A stretch of DNA of 64,000 nucleotides from Timema cristinae. Lineage: Eukaryota > Arthropoda > Insecta > Phasmatodea > Timematidae. Location of the stretch: NCBI GenBank assembly GCA_039000515.1, contig JBCFYV010009882.1, positions 56,719,277 through 56,783,276 on the forward strand, given 5' to 3'. Below, one piece after another: positions 1 to 10,555 of this stretch (position 1 is its first letter; each line of letters begins with the position of its first letter). Made by a program: the position numbers and the translations under genes. The notes beneath the pieces are model-generated. The model was not told the origin of the DNA. It saw only the letters and a list, made by a program, of their open reading frames with translations, and made no database searches.

Positions 1-499
1 GGGAAGCCATTTACACAAAATATTTTCAGTGTAACCGAACGATGTCACCGGTAAACTAAAAGATAAATTATATTAGAATTTTAGTCCATGGCCCTGACAT
101 TATATTTAAAAATCTTAATTGCATGCGTCAAATCTGAATTCATACAAAACCACATTTAATAAACTTTACATGTCTATGGTCTCCACTATTGAAAACCAAT
201 TAATTTGTTGAAAAGTGAAATTTTCTCTTTTAACGATAGTTCTAACAGGAATATATTTTATTATTCACTTAGAATTATCATAGATTATTTACTTTATTTT
301 TCATAGTCATCAAATAATAATTTCAGGTCAAATAAATTCGATTTTTATGACCAAATCGACGGAATATTTAGTTAAGTTTCAATGTAAAATGAGAACATTT
401 ATTTTAATGTTCTCTTCAAAAGCCTTGGATTAACCTTATTTATAAAATATGTTCTATTAGTAAACATTCAAATAATATAAATGAAGAGTTTTAAAATAT
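1..499. other. AT-rich sequence, no feature seen
   Basis: Low-complexity AT-rich DNA with stop codons in all frames. I see no repeat boundary, coding signature or RNA gene here. Confidence 0.6.
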
Positions 500-860
500 T
501 TTGTTTTATGACGTTTAGCCTCTAGAACAAACCATTGGGGTAAATTCGGTCATTAACTGTTCCCCTGGGAGACCTGTTGATCATTTTGAACGTACTCATT
601 GTTTGCCACCAGGTCCCAAAACACCATTCCGCCAGATACGGTAGAAGCCCGCTTGCTTTGAAGGTTAATAACAGTGTGTCAACATGAGTTCAAGCCGAAC
701 CTTCACTAGTTGACCACTGATTGGAATCCCTCGAGTGGCCTTAGACCTCTCCTGTCCGCCCATACATTTCCTTTAACGTTACTTTTTAGCCCACCTGTCT
801 GATTCCAATCAGTTCAATAGTTCAGTTTGACTCACATTGGTGAGCACGCAGAATAATTGC
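500..860. other. Unidentified GC-richer block
   Basis: Base composition is visibly richer in G and C than the flanks. On the minus strand there is a frame of about 55 codons without a stop, but I recognise no family in it. It may be an old transposon fragment; no terminal repeats or target duplication were found. Confidence 0.35.
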
Positions 861-944
861 CAGACTTATCTACTCTGGTTTAACATTTTGTACTCAAATC
901 TCAGACGTGTGGACTAAGGGTGTGTTTATCTAACTGTTCTTATA

Positions 945-1075
945 CACTCTTTCTCTCCACTCAAAGGCTGGCACATTTCCTCTAAGTTTCAACCATCCTC
1001 ATACTTAACAAATTAGTATTATCAGTAAATAGGCGTACAAAACAAACGGGTAGTGAGACGAGGTGACAAAAAATA
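945..1075 (+). mobile_element. SINE2 fragment (3' half only)
   Basis: The order of motifs matches the 3' half of the better copy at 26800-27058: a pyrimidine-rich stretch (CACTCTTTCTCTCC), CCTCTAAGTTTCAACC, then the shared tail read as ACAAACGGGTAGTGAGACG near 1040-1058. The tRNA-like head is missing, as expected for 5' truncation during retroposition. Diverged, so old. Confidence 0.5.
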
Positions 1076-2329
1076 TAGATTCTAATTCCATACTATATTA
1101 GTGTTGTTAGATTCGGGTAGCCTGGAAGGGTATTGAAATTTCGGATACACAAAAATTAAGTAAAACCAACTTGATGATAAAATTTTGGGCTTTACATTTT
1201 TGAATTGCTCTACTAAATATTATATTGTATCTAGGTTGAAAAAATAATCTTATTCTAATCATTAATCTTAGGTTGAAATAAAGGCCTATTATGTTTTTAA
1301 AGTGTACCATGTCTTAAATCTATTATATATATAATGTTTTATCTTATTTAGTTTATTAAGATATCCTTATTTATAAAGGAAACTAAATATTTATCTTTAG
1401 AATCTTATATACACTAGATGAGTCTTAAGTTAAAAAAATCGTGTGTTATTTCTGTCCATTTATGTGTATTTCATCATTAATTATTAAGAGCTGTTTACAG
1501 AATATATATTAAACGTCATACGGCAAACTCTGGTAAATAATATTCTCATGTGGCCCCAGGTGTCTATATAAGTGATAAGACTTTAAAAGTATTCGTGACT
1601 AGAAACTGACATAAAGAGCTTGCTATGGTATTATGTATTTAAAAACAGTGATAAAATATATAGATAAATATTATACATAAGTAAAATACATACATAATAA
1701 ACTAATATGTTTAATAAACATAGTTTCGAAAAATTTGTCGAGATTTGGAAAATATTGAAGGCAAAAATATAAAATTAAATGATTTACACAAATATTAAGA
1801 CCGAATTTTTCTTTTTCATATACTACTCTTTTTGTATTTACTAAATTGATGTTTATATCATAATATTGTTTTTAAAAATTAGTAACAATAATAATCAGAT
1901 ACACTAATTTTGGTCTTGGTATACCCTAATTAAATTGTTAATTATTGGATTAAACTGTCACGTTTGCATTAAATGAACTATTAAACTATTATACTCGACT
2001 TAGTAAATATTGTTTATTCTAAAGAATCTATGGCTATTTTATATATAGTTAAGACGTAACACCTCTTTTATCTATATTCACTTTTCATTAAGCGTTTTGA
2101 TTATTTAGTTTTTTCCAACTAAGGTTTAAACATAATATTAGAGTCGGTTACTAGCTCGTAGACCCCTACGCATCCTTTATACCCCCCCTCCCCCCTCCTC
2201 AGTTTACACATTAGCGAATTGAATGAATAAAGTTTCTCAGAGGTGAGCAAGCTGAAACGATATATACCATAAAAAATCGATGGGCATTAGGACTGACTAT
2301 CAAAATCGTCTAGTCTGATTTGTAATTGA
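1076..2329. other. AT-rich sequence, no gene
   Basis: No coding or RNA signature. The only local oddity is a C-rich run near 2179-2200 (two runs of C separated by T) on an otherwise AT-rich background. Confidence 0.6.
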
Positions 2330-2430
2330 TGTTTAGGCTGAGGGTGTAATTTCCCTAAATAATTTTCTAATATTCCTTAAAGCACATACTGGAACATTTT
2401 CTTTAAATTCTCCCTGCATAATAACTACCA
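2330..2430 (+). mobile_element. Possible very old SINE2 fragment
   Basis: Around 2336-2425 the sequence reads like the body of SINE2: GGCTGAGGGTGTAATTTCC, then a T-rich segment, then AAAGCACATACTGGAAC and TTTAAATTCTCC. Neither head nor tail can be seen, so this is a weak call. Confidence 0.25.
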
Positions 2431-3530
2431 GATAAGAGTAATTCAATACGGATCCTACCTGAGGGTAGTAAGAAGTTCTAAAAATACACTTTCTACAATC
2501 GCTACTAACTATGATCTAAACACAATCTTTTATTAATTGAAAGCCTAGGTTTCAATAATTTTTATTTAATTCGGATACACTTTCATATTATAATAATCTT
2601 TTTTAAAGATTGTATGGAGAGTTTTTTAAGATATGAATAAAATATATGTCAATTAGTCATTTAAAATAAAAACATATTTAAAATTATTATTATTTCTCTT
2701 AATCGTTTTTAATTTATAAAAACAATTTAAATTTCTTTAAGTATTTAAGCATTTAAAACAGTAATTATAAGTGTTAAAAACTAGTTTTCTCCAAACACAT
2801 TTTAATTATAGAACAGTTTTTCAATAGTTTGAAATCTCCAAATAAAACTAGAACGTCTGTCCATATATTAGCCACGCCCATACCGAAGGTCCGACACATC
2901 CATCGATTGCCTTACTCACTTCTTGGCAGTCTTATATTTAAACTTTCATTAATAAAATGTTCAATGTTTTGTTTTTCACCTCCCTAAAGTTGGAAAAGTC
3001 AATCTTATCTATTGTTTCAAACATTCACTATATAATTATGTTGCCAGGTATGGTACGTCAATCGTAGAGGAAACCGAACCTCACGTCACTTCTTCGTTTC
3101 ATTTCTACTTTTTATTATTTCTTTGGTTAACATATCTAGGACTTCAATCTATTTAATATTTTTAGAAAGTATGCGAAGAGAACAGTAAAGCATCAAAGCC
3201 AGTTATTATGTTGTACCTGAAAAAAATATCAAAACTATTTTAAGAACTGTAAGAATATCATAACTTTTTGTGTTTGTTTCTCCCTAATTAATTAAATTTA
3301 ACTCTGATAAAACAACACATAAAAGTCTTATTCATCTAGAATTACTGATCATGTTCAATATTTTACTTTAGGGTATGGCCTAGATGTGTATGGTTAGTGA
3401 GCCGTTGTCCTTTATTCTTAAATACAATTGTATTTATTATTAAAACTCTTGCATAAAATAATTCAAATAATTAATGAGATGAAGGAATATGTGTCTTTAT
3501 GAAGGAAAAAAGTATAAAAAACTTACTACT
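2431..3530. other. AT-rich sequence, no feature seen
   Basis: Nothing recognisable on either strand. Confidence 0.55.
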
Positions 3531-3536
3531 TACCTA

Positions 3537-4815
3537 CTATATGTCATTAGGATCTTGAAATGTATATGCCGCAATTACAAAAGTACTCCACATATCCCTA
3601 TTTTGACCTAGATCTACCCTGTCCCCTTCATTACACACTATCTCTTTCAGGTGTATTTTAATATTACTCTCCCAACTGTGCTTAGGTCTGCTTAATGGTC
3701 TCATCCCATTGAGTTTGCCAGTCAATACCGTGAACATAGTTCTAGATTCTCCCATTCACGCTACATGTCCTGCCCACCGTCATCTACAAGACTTGTTTAT
3801 CCTAACAATGTCTTGTGATGATTAAAGGGTATGTAACTCATAATTATGTAATTTCCTCCACTACCCAGTAGCCTCGTCTCTATTTGGATCAAATATCTTC
3901 CTAAGCACTTTGTCTTCTAACACCCTACGTTTTTGTTCGTAATGTAAGGCAATAGATGACGTTAAACAGTCGTAGAGAGCAACCAGTAAAATTATTGTTT
4001 CGGGAATGCCGAGTCTTAAATTCCTTTACATCAGGCAAGTTGTCAAAAACTATCTGACTGAGTAGTAAGTAGCAAGCATTTCTCCCGACTGTATTATTTT
4101 CCTAATTTCCAATTAAAATTGTTCCTAAATACTTAAACTCTGCCAAATGATAAGTTTCTCGAAGTATTGTCTAAATAATTATTGTCCCCAATCTGTGTTC
4201 TACTTGTGATAATATACTTAGTCTTTTCAGCGTTCACTTCTAAACCCATTTCCTTACTGGCCTCTAATAAAATGTCTACATTTCTTGCCACACATTACTT
4301 ACTATAGCCCAAAAAAGCTAAATCATATGCGTTTCCTAATAGCTGCATTGTAACGTTTAATGCCAACCCTTCCCAACTCTCTTAAATTACCCTTATAATA
4401 TGCTCAAAGGCTAGATTAAAAATAAATGGGTAAAGAGCATTTTATTGTTTCAACCCGTTATGTATTTCAAAAATGTCTGATAAATGACATACAACCCGTA
4501 CCCTGCCATGCGTGTTTGTCAAAAAATACCTTAATTAGCTTGACCAGATTTTGGATTGCCCAAACTTAACTAAAATTTCATATAATAGGTTTCTTTTAAC
4601 TTAATTACATGGCTATTTAAACAAATGTTTAAATGATGAACCATCATCTTTTATTTCCACTTTTTTTTTTCTAATATTTGCTAAGTAGTAAAAATCTGTT
4701 TTAGATGATCTATTTCGTTGAAATCCACACTGGTGAGCCCCAATTATTTCCTCTGCATATAAAGTAAATCTTATTAGAACTATACTGGCTAATTTTTTCA
4801 CAAACTGGTTAACGA
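3537..4815 (-). pseudogene. Non-LTR retrotransposon reverse transcriptase remnant
   Basis: Read on the minus strand, this is the C-terminal two thirds of a non-LTR (LINE-type) reverse transcriptase. At 4800-4680 the finger/palm entry motif YAEEIIGAHQCGFQRNRSS is clear. It is followed, across several stops and frameshifts, by QG-x-G near 4500 (the GLKQGD region), a decayed active-site segment, and LEVNAEKTKYI near 4240-4200, the conserved stretch after the catalytic YADD. The end is the common arthropod RT C-terminal signature: a WAGHVA-x-MGE-like stretch near 3760, then RPLSRPKHSWESNIK near 3700-3650 and a terminal stop at 3537. The N-terminal endonuclease is absent, so the copy is probably 5' truncated near 4815. 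Family assignment within LINEs is not attempted. Dead: many stops and frameshifts. Confidence 0.8.
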
Positions 4816-5199
4816 GTGATGCAGCCCAGACACATGTATATATATATATGGCGGTGACCAGAAATTATTTGTTTTACATTACATAATATTCAACAATGTT
4901 TTTGTTTGGAATACTTACTAAAAATATAAATAAGTGGTGGCACACTAGACAAGTTCAAAATCTAGCTTAACAATAAGTGGCACACTGCTCAGAAAAGTCT
5001 CACCATCACTTCATTATACACTTCTCATTAAAGGCCTCTGTTGTTTTACTGCCGTTCACAAGCCCAGGGTTATGCGCTTTCAGAAAGGGCATCGTCGAAT
5101 CGCACGTTTCTGTATAGCCTCGTTCTTCATCTATGATGTAACGTAAATAACTGTCTCCTACCACTACGTTTCTCAAATTCTCAGTTTTATATAATAAAT
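4816..5199. other. AT-rich spacer beside LINE remnant
   Basis: Contains a short (TA)n run near 4836-4850. A 67-codon minus-strand frame at 5006-5209 resembles no family I know and is probably chance. Confidence 0.45.
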
Positions 5200-6606
5200 G
5201 ACAGAACAAACTGAATGATTTGAAACCCGGGAAAAAAAGATGACGACATGCCCACGTATCCCGCTCTGCCGTGTGTGTGAGCCGACTCTACTACTGCTCT
5301 GTCCACATGTGCAACTAAGCTAAACTATGGTGGGGTATTACGTGTGCGTCAGGCCGAGGCCTATTCACTTTAAAATGCGGGAAAGTAAGAAAATAAGTAC
5401 GACTCTATTAGAATATGGTATGGCAGATCTGGCAGACAAAAGAAATGTCAACAGGACCACCATACTGAGTGGAAGTAAGAGAGGTAAAAAAAACCTGCAA
5501 AGAAATTAGGGTAAAAACCTGCGATAGTATCGTGTAGGAAAAATGCTCCGTTTCCAAAGATATGTTTTGACGCGTATTCCCGGTAGCGTGGAGTATTACG
5601 GGAAATGTCAGGGATCTAATCAGTTCCGAGGGACAGTTGTTGCCTGGATGAAAAAAGAACTATTGTGTTGTACTGCATGAGTTTAAACGAACAACACCTC
5701 AAGAAGCGGCCTTTATTAGGGCCGACACTTCGGCTCAATGCCAACAGTACCAGAACCGATCTTAGTGGTGCTCAATATTGTGCATTAAGTGGGGCTAAAG
5801 GTAGTGCATGTGTTTTGTGTGCGTTTGAGTGTTGATGGTGCGTGTGTGTTATTTGTTAACTGCCTCCAGCCTCGTCAAAGTATGTTTATGGGTAAATGAG
5901 CCTTCTAATGCGCGGTTCATCACTCCTTACTGGGACTAGGTACACAGGGCCTACTCCGGTGAAAATCCCCAGCTCAAGTTCACACTACCTGTATGTGTGA
6001 TGCTCTGAAAACAAGTACATTATAGTCTACACACACACGGGATGCTCCCCATAAAGAACCACGTCAGAACACCAGAGCCGGGCCGGTGATAATAGTATCC
6101 CAGGATGGGCCTACAATCCGCCCACGCCCAGATTTCTCCATAATGACAGCAGTCAAATCCTCCAATAATCGAGAACACCACTAACGGTTCAGAAGTGCAC
6201 TGCCATCTCGACCCAGCTTTGCTACTGTTAAGACGCTTTACTCAGAAAAGGGTACATTTGAATCTCACCAGCGAGGCCCAAATTTGTTGTGAGGATCTAC
6301 ACTATAAGGTAGCTAACTGGGACTGAGTCCGACAACACACAACTTCCCAAACAGTAGGTCCCCGGCCGCCGAGAAAGAAATCTTACTATCCTCGGAATAT
6401 TCTACTAAGAGCAGAACTTCATGTTCACCCGGCCAGCCCACCTCTCTTTGAAGTGCTCGCACCCATTCCTGGGATATTCGCCCATACTAGCCGTTGGCTA
6501 TGCAGTGTTAGCTTGCACAACGTCCAGAGACAGGAGTCCACTACTCTATTTATATGGCTAGGCAAGATCTCCCCTCGAAGGCAGGGGGGAAGTCATCTCC
6601 CTTCTC
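5200..6606. other. Large unidentified GC-rich block
   Basis: About 1.4 kb of markedly GC-richer sequence with sharp AT-rich flanks on the left. Short frames exist on both strands (for example 60 codons at 5327-5509 plus, and about 56 codons near 6300-6480 minus), but none has motifs I recognise. On the minus strand there is a TATATAAATAG-like TATA box near 6545-6556 and an AATAAA near 5710, which would fit an LTR or a terminal region, but I could not find TG...CA ends or a duplicated copy. It lies immediately downstream, in minus-strand sense, of the integrase remnant at 6607-7120 and could be the end of the same element. Identity unknown. Confidence 0.35.
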
Positions 6607-7120
6607 CTAGACGTTGTATTTATCATTGATCCACGAATTGTGTGTAGAGTAAAACTCTAACCATTTAAAGTATTCTCTCTCCCCAAATAGTCTGATGATC
6701 TCTACAAGATTCTTGTCAGGATGGAATGTTTTCCTGATCTCTTGAACAAAAATTCCTCCCTTGATAGTTTTTAACTCTTCATATATTATAAAAGTAACGT
6801 TCTGAGGTTTGATACAACGATCTTGGATGTCTTGAACAGTTCCACCGACCAGTTTTCTGTGTAATCCTTTGTGTAAACATACTTATGCGTGCTTATTTAA
6901 ACGAAATCACCAGCATTAAACTTGCTCGGTGTAGGATCCGCAAATTTTAAACGTATATAGATGGTGCATAAAAGACTATCGTCCTTAACGTCGATTGATC
7001 TCATATCTATTGTTGAGTTTAATTTTTTTTTATACACGTCAAGAAAGGTATCGATAATATCAACCCATCAATACGTTTCTTAAACCATAAATATTTTCAA
7101 CATAATAATATTGATCGTTC
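6607..7120 (-). pseudogene. Retroviral-like integrase C-terminus with chromodomain (Maverick/Polinton-type) remnant
   Basis: Minus-strand translation gives, in order: a decayed end of the integrase catalytic core (DVY-x-x-LNSTIDM near 7045-7000, the usual YN...HS-x-T-x-M/P segment), YIRLKF, a barrel-like C-terminal domain with FNAGDFV-x-IS, then YTKDYTENWSVELFK near 6890-6840. After one frameshift a frame of about 80 codons runs to a natural-looking TAG at 6607-6609. That last frame contains a chromodomain-like segment (LVEIIRLF, YFKWLEFYSTHNSWI). This combination is known from Maverick/Polinton integrases and the related nematode F54H12.3-type proteins. A chromovirus Gypsy integrase is the alternative, but its spacing and K-G-Y-x-x-NW motif fit less well. 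The upstream catalytic D,D is not visible. Dead copy: frameshift plus an in-frame stop in the barrel. Confidence 0.62.
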
Positions 7121-7482
7121 AATTGAATCATTCCCAACGTTAACATTACTGTAGGTAAAAAAATGATTGCTCTTTTTACTTAGCATGGGAGCTTTGAGAT
7201 CCACACCAACAACGACATCCAATTATTGGGAGATCTAGATGTGCTATAGATAAGTTATAGATTAGATCCTGGAATAAAACTAATTGGTGAACTTCTATCA
7301 CTATATGAAGTTACTTAATTAATTGAGACTTATGATTGATTATATTTTAACTCAGGATACCTTACATAACTTAACAAAACTCAAATATTAGCACTAGAAT
7401 GTGTGTTCAATAAAAGTTAAATATGATTTTAAATATTTATTTATGATAGACTGTACATAAGTTTATTACTTGAGTTCTAACA

Positions 7483-7955
7483 TCATTTTAATTTATTATA
7501 CTCAAGGCCGTAGCTTGGAGGGGGTGGTAAATGGTCTGGGGCCAGGGGGAAAGTTGAATAAATGGCATTATTTATGGTTTGTGGTCGTCTCATCTGTTCT
7601 GATCCACGTAGCCACGTCAAGTGTGTGTTATTATGTAAGGATGTCGGTAAAGTCTCATTGAGACCAGATTCACTTAATGTAGGAGGAATGGATGCAGGGA
7701 TATTGGGTGAAATTCCTAACCTTCGTTTGCGCGGGTTGTCTTGGATTGAGGGAATCCAGTAGGGGGTCAGAAAGGTGACGTTGTTAGTTTGTCTGGTTCC
7801 AGGAATATTCAGGATTGGGACAGTGGGAGTGGATTGTAAGGTGGGAGAAAGGGAGTTTTATTCTGAGTGTAATTGACAATTTGATGGGTCTGGCTTGAAG
7901 CGAAGTGGTGACAATGTTGGTGTTAGATTTACGGTGTTTTCCTCATATGTTCCGT
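7483..7955 (-). pseudogene. Long frame without ATG, Pro/Thr-rich, ends near a PPxY motif; unknown
   Basis: On the minus strand a frame stays open for about 125 codons, from a stop near 7860 to the TGA at 7483-7485, and the same frame continues upstream for about 35 more codons beyond that single stop. It has no usable early ATG, so it is a fragment or broken gene. Composition is rich in Pro, Thr, Ser and Asn, with a basic RKRRLG patch in the middle. The last residues contain PPPPSY, a match to the PPxY late-domain / WW-binding motif. I do not recognise the family. It lies about 360 bp upstream, in the same orientation, of the Polinton-like integrase remnant, so it may be another gene of that element. 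Composition is richer in GC than the flanks, which also favours a coding origin. Confidence 0.4.
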
Positions 7956-9848
7956 CTCAGGTGCATTTGTGGATGTTTTGTGGGAAATAATGGGTCACTA
8001 AGAAATAATCTAAGCGCTACCTTAGATCAATAGTTCCCAAGAAGTAGCTTAGGTGAAAGCTTGGAGGGTGAGGTTATATTAAATAAGGAGCTTCAAAATA
8101 TTCCAAGTATTTCCTGGTTTAGTTTAAACTAACACAAACAATTTCTGTTCACCACTATACATACAAGAAACGTTACCTGGTTGCAAATTTATGTTTCTTG
8201 CATACTTATTATTAAGGTTCCTTAATTCTACTGTTACAATTTTTCTCCTTATTGTCAGTAGCAAATTAAAGAAAGAATAATAATTTATAATCAACGGTTA
8301 TTCAAAAAACATAAAACAATGATTTCTAACAGTTCCTTTATTGGAGATTTTTTTAGGTGGTGCTCTAGTGGTGATTATCAGAGATTTAGGTGTGCAGGTC
8401 TCAGTTTCTCTGCGGTTCGTTGCCCTTCAAGGCCAGCATCAAAGCATCCCTCCTGGTTAATTCCACCCAACGGGTTTAAACAAAACAAGAAAATACGTTT
8501 ATATAGTTTGTCACTACAGGTTTAATGTTTAAGTATATAAGTATTGGGGAGTATGGGGAGACCTTTAGAAGTTGGTAGGTCTTAGAACTAAGGAAACAAT
8601 ATTTATCAATTGAGCTATTTGATTGATAGTTTTGAAAATACAACTGTTTCTTCAGTGACTCTTTTATTTCAGTGAAAAGGTTAAGAACCAGTTCAACAAC
8701 AATTAAAAAACTAATTTACTCTCAATTAAAGGGAAATAATCCTTTTACTTCCTATTCATTGTTGTATGCCTTATCATAAAAATAGAAAGTATTGTAATCG
8801 TGAAAATGTTGATCTTGATATTATGATAGATATTAAAGTTTTATTTGTGCTTATAAACCCAAAAAGTGAATTTCATTATTCTGCCTATTCTTCGACGCAG
8901 ATCTGAAAGGGCTTGATTTATATTATACAAACTGTAACATTACATATTATACGTCTATACCTCAGAAATTTGGTTTGATTTTGACCCTAGCTCTTAAATA
9001 ATTTACTAAAGATAATTTACTGGAGAGTGTAATATTAGAATTTTTAATTTTTACAAAAATTTTCGTTTGATATTTTTTTTAAATGTAGATTTAGTAAGTA
9101 TTTGAGATTATAAATTAAACTTTTTATATTTGTTTTTAGGAAAAAAAAAGTTTAATATTAGGTAGTTGAAGGATGACAGTATTTTTAAAAATGAAATATT
9201 TAAAACAAGGCTCTAGTGATTTGGTTCATAATGGTTATGTGGTTAGTTCTTACTAAATACACTATTTTATACATATGTATTACATTTATAATATATTTGA
9301 AAATAATTTTATCGACGAGTTTTTTAAACATTTGATTCTTTTTATCAATTGCTCTAATTACTATGTTCAAAAATGGTGTCATCACTCTTTTTTACATGAT
9401 AAATAATTGTGTATGTTAATTCTATAAAAGCTATTAAATTAAATGTAGTTGACTTAAAAAATGTTTCAGAAAATTTAAAAATTTCCAAAAATCGCGTTGG
9501 CTATTTAGTACAAAATGGATGTCTGGGAATTGTTTTTCATAATATATAATTTGTTTTTATTCTTACAAATTAAAATATGTTTAGGGAATTCTATAAATAA
9601 CTGATTAGTATATTAAATTAGAGATTTGTTAGATATATTTGAAAGATTTCGTATTAAAATTAAAGCTGCTATTCTAACATAAATATTACCATAAAATAAC
9701 TTAATTGATTGAACTAAACAAATACAATTTAAATGCTAGTCTGAAAGAAAGCCATTGAGCCAACTATCTTAAAAATAGCATAAATAAAGAGGAATAGGAG
9801 AATCATGACCCAAACTGCCCATATAGCTTGTTTGAACTAGAACTTATA
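7956..9848. other. AT-rich sequence, no gene
   Basis: Mostly AT-rich. A slightly GC-richer patch near 8370-8475 has no motif I can name. No RNA gene or mobile-element boundary seen. Confidence 0.5.
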
Positions 9849-10299
9849 CAAAATACCCATACACTTACATCCGGAAATCTATGCTAACACCATTCCATTT
9901 TGTCCAAAGTTTCGGCTTACAGCGCAGCACCGGGATAGCAAGTTGTTAAAGCTTGCATGTACGACAGGCTACATTGGAGCTAGGCCTGTGGAACTACACA
10001 CCTCGACATCTTGGAGCATGGCAGCAGAACAGACCACCATTTTTATTAGTAAACTACACACATGTCCATTTAGAAATGCGAATAAGTTCTGGGGGTCATC
10101 ATTAACGGTCCTAAATCACAGAACGTGCTTGCCATTATTACATGTGCAGTGCTACGCACTTAACTCCTGTGCATATTGTTATACCGTACAGTACATGCAT
10201 GTTTGACAGTTTTGTTATCCCAGCACATTACGCCCAAAATGTACGAACAAATCAATGGTATTAGCATAGGTTTACGGATGTAAGAGTATAAGGATTTTG
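9849..10299. mobile_element. Non-autonomous DNA transposon with long imperfect inverted repeats
   Basis: The ends are inverted copies of each other. The left end reads CAAAATACCCATACACTTAC and the right end, on the other strand, reads CAAAATCCTTATACTCTTAC. Both continue through ATCCG..AA..CTATGCTAA.ACCATT, and a weaker match extends inward to about 130-150 bp on each side, including GGGATA.CAA and GCATGTAC. Both ends are flanked by TA (9847-9848 and 10300-10301), which fits a TA target duplication as in Tc1/mariner-like elements, although the superfamily is not proven. No transposase is encoded. The 87-codon frame at 9943-10206 lies wholly inside the element and is best taken as chance. Length about 451 bp, MITE-like. 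Confidence 0.75.
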
Positions 10300-10369
10300 T
10301 ATTACTTTTGTTTCAAACAAGCTAAATTTGAATTTTGGGATATGAGTTTCCGAACATACTATATATATT

Positions 10370-10486
10370 TACCTATATATACATATATATGTATGTATAT
10401 TTACATATATACACATACACTTATATACATGTATACACATACTCTTATATATTCATATATACACATACACTTATATATATACATGA

Positions 10487-10552
<66 letters not shown>
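10370..10552. repeat. Compound (TA)n / TATACACATACACT microsatellite
   Basis: Begins with imperfect copies of an acacatacac(t)tatata unit near 10410-10480 and ends in a nearly pure TA run from about 10484 to 10552. Overlapping frames of Ile-Tyr repeats are artefacts of it. It starts about 70 bp after the right end of the inverted-repeat element. Confidence 0.95.

Positions 10553-10555
<3 letters not shown>

Noticed and set aside
3537..3755. 72-codon minus frame as a small host gene
   Set aside because: Its RPLSRPKHSWESNIK motif and the upstream RT segments show it is the tail of a LINE reverse transcriptase.
9943..10206. 87-codon frame with many Cys
   Set aside because: It lies entirely inside the inverted-repeat element at 9849-10299, which shows no transposase features.
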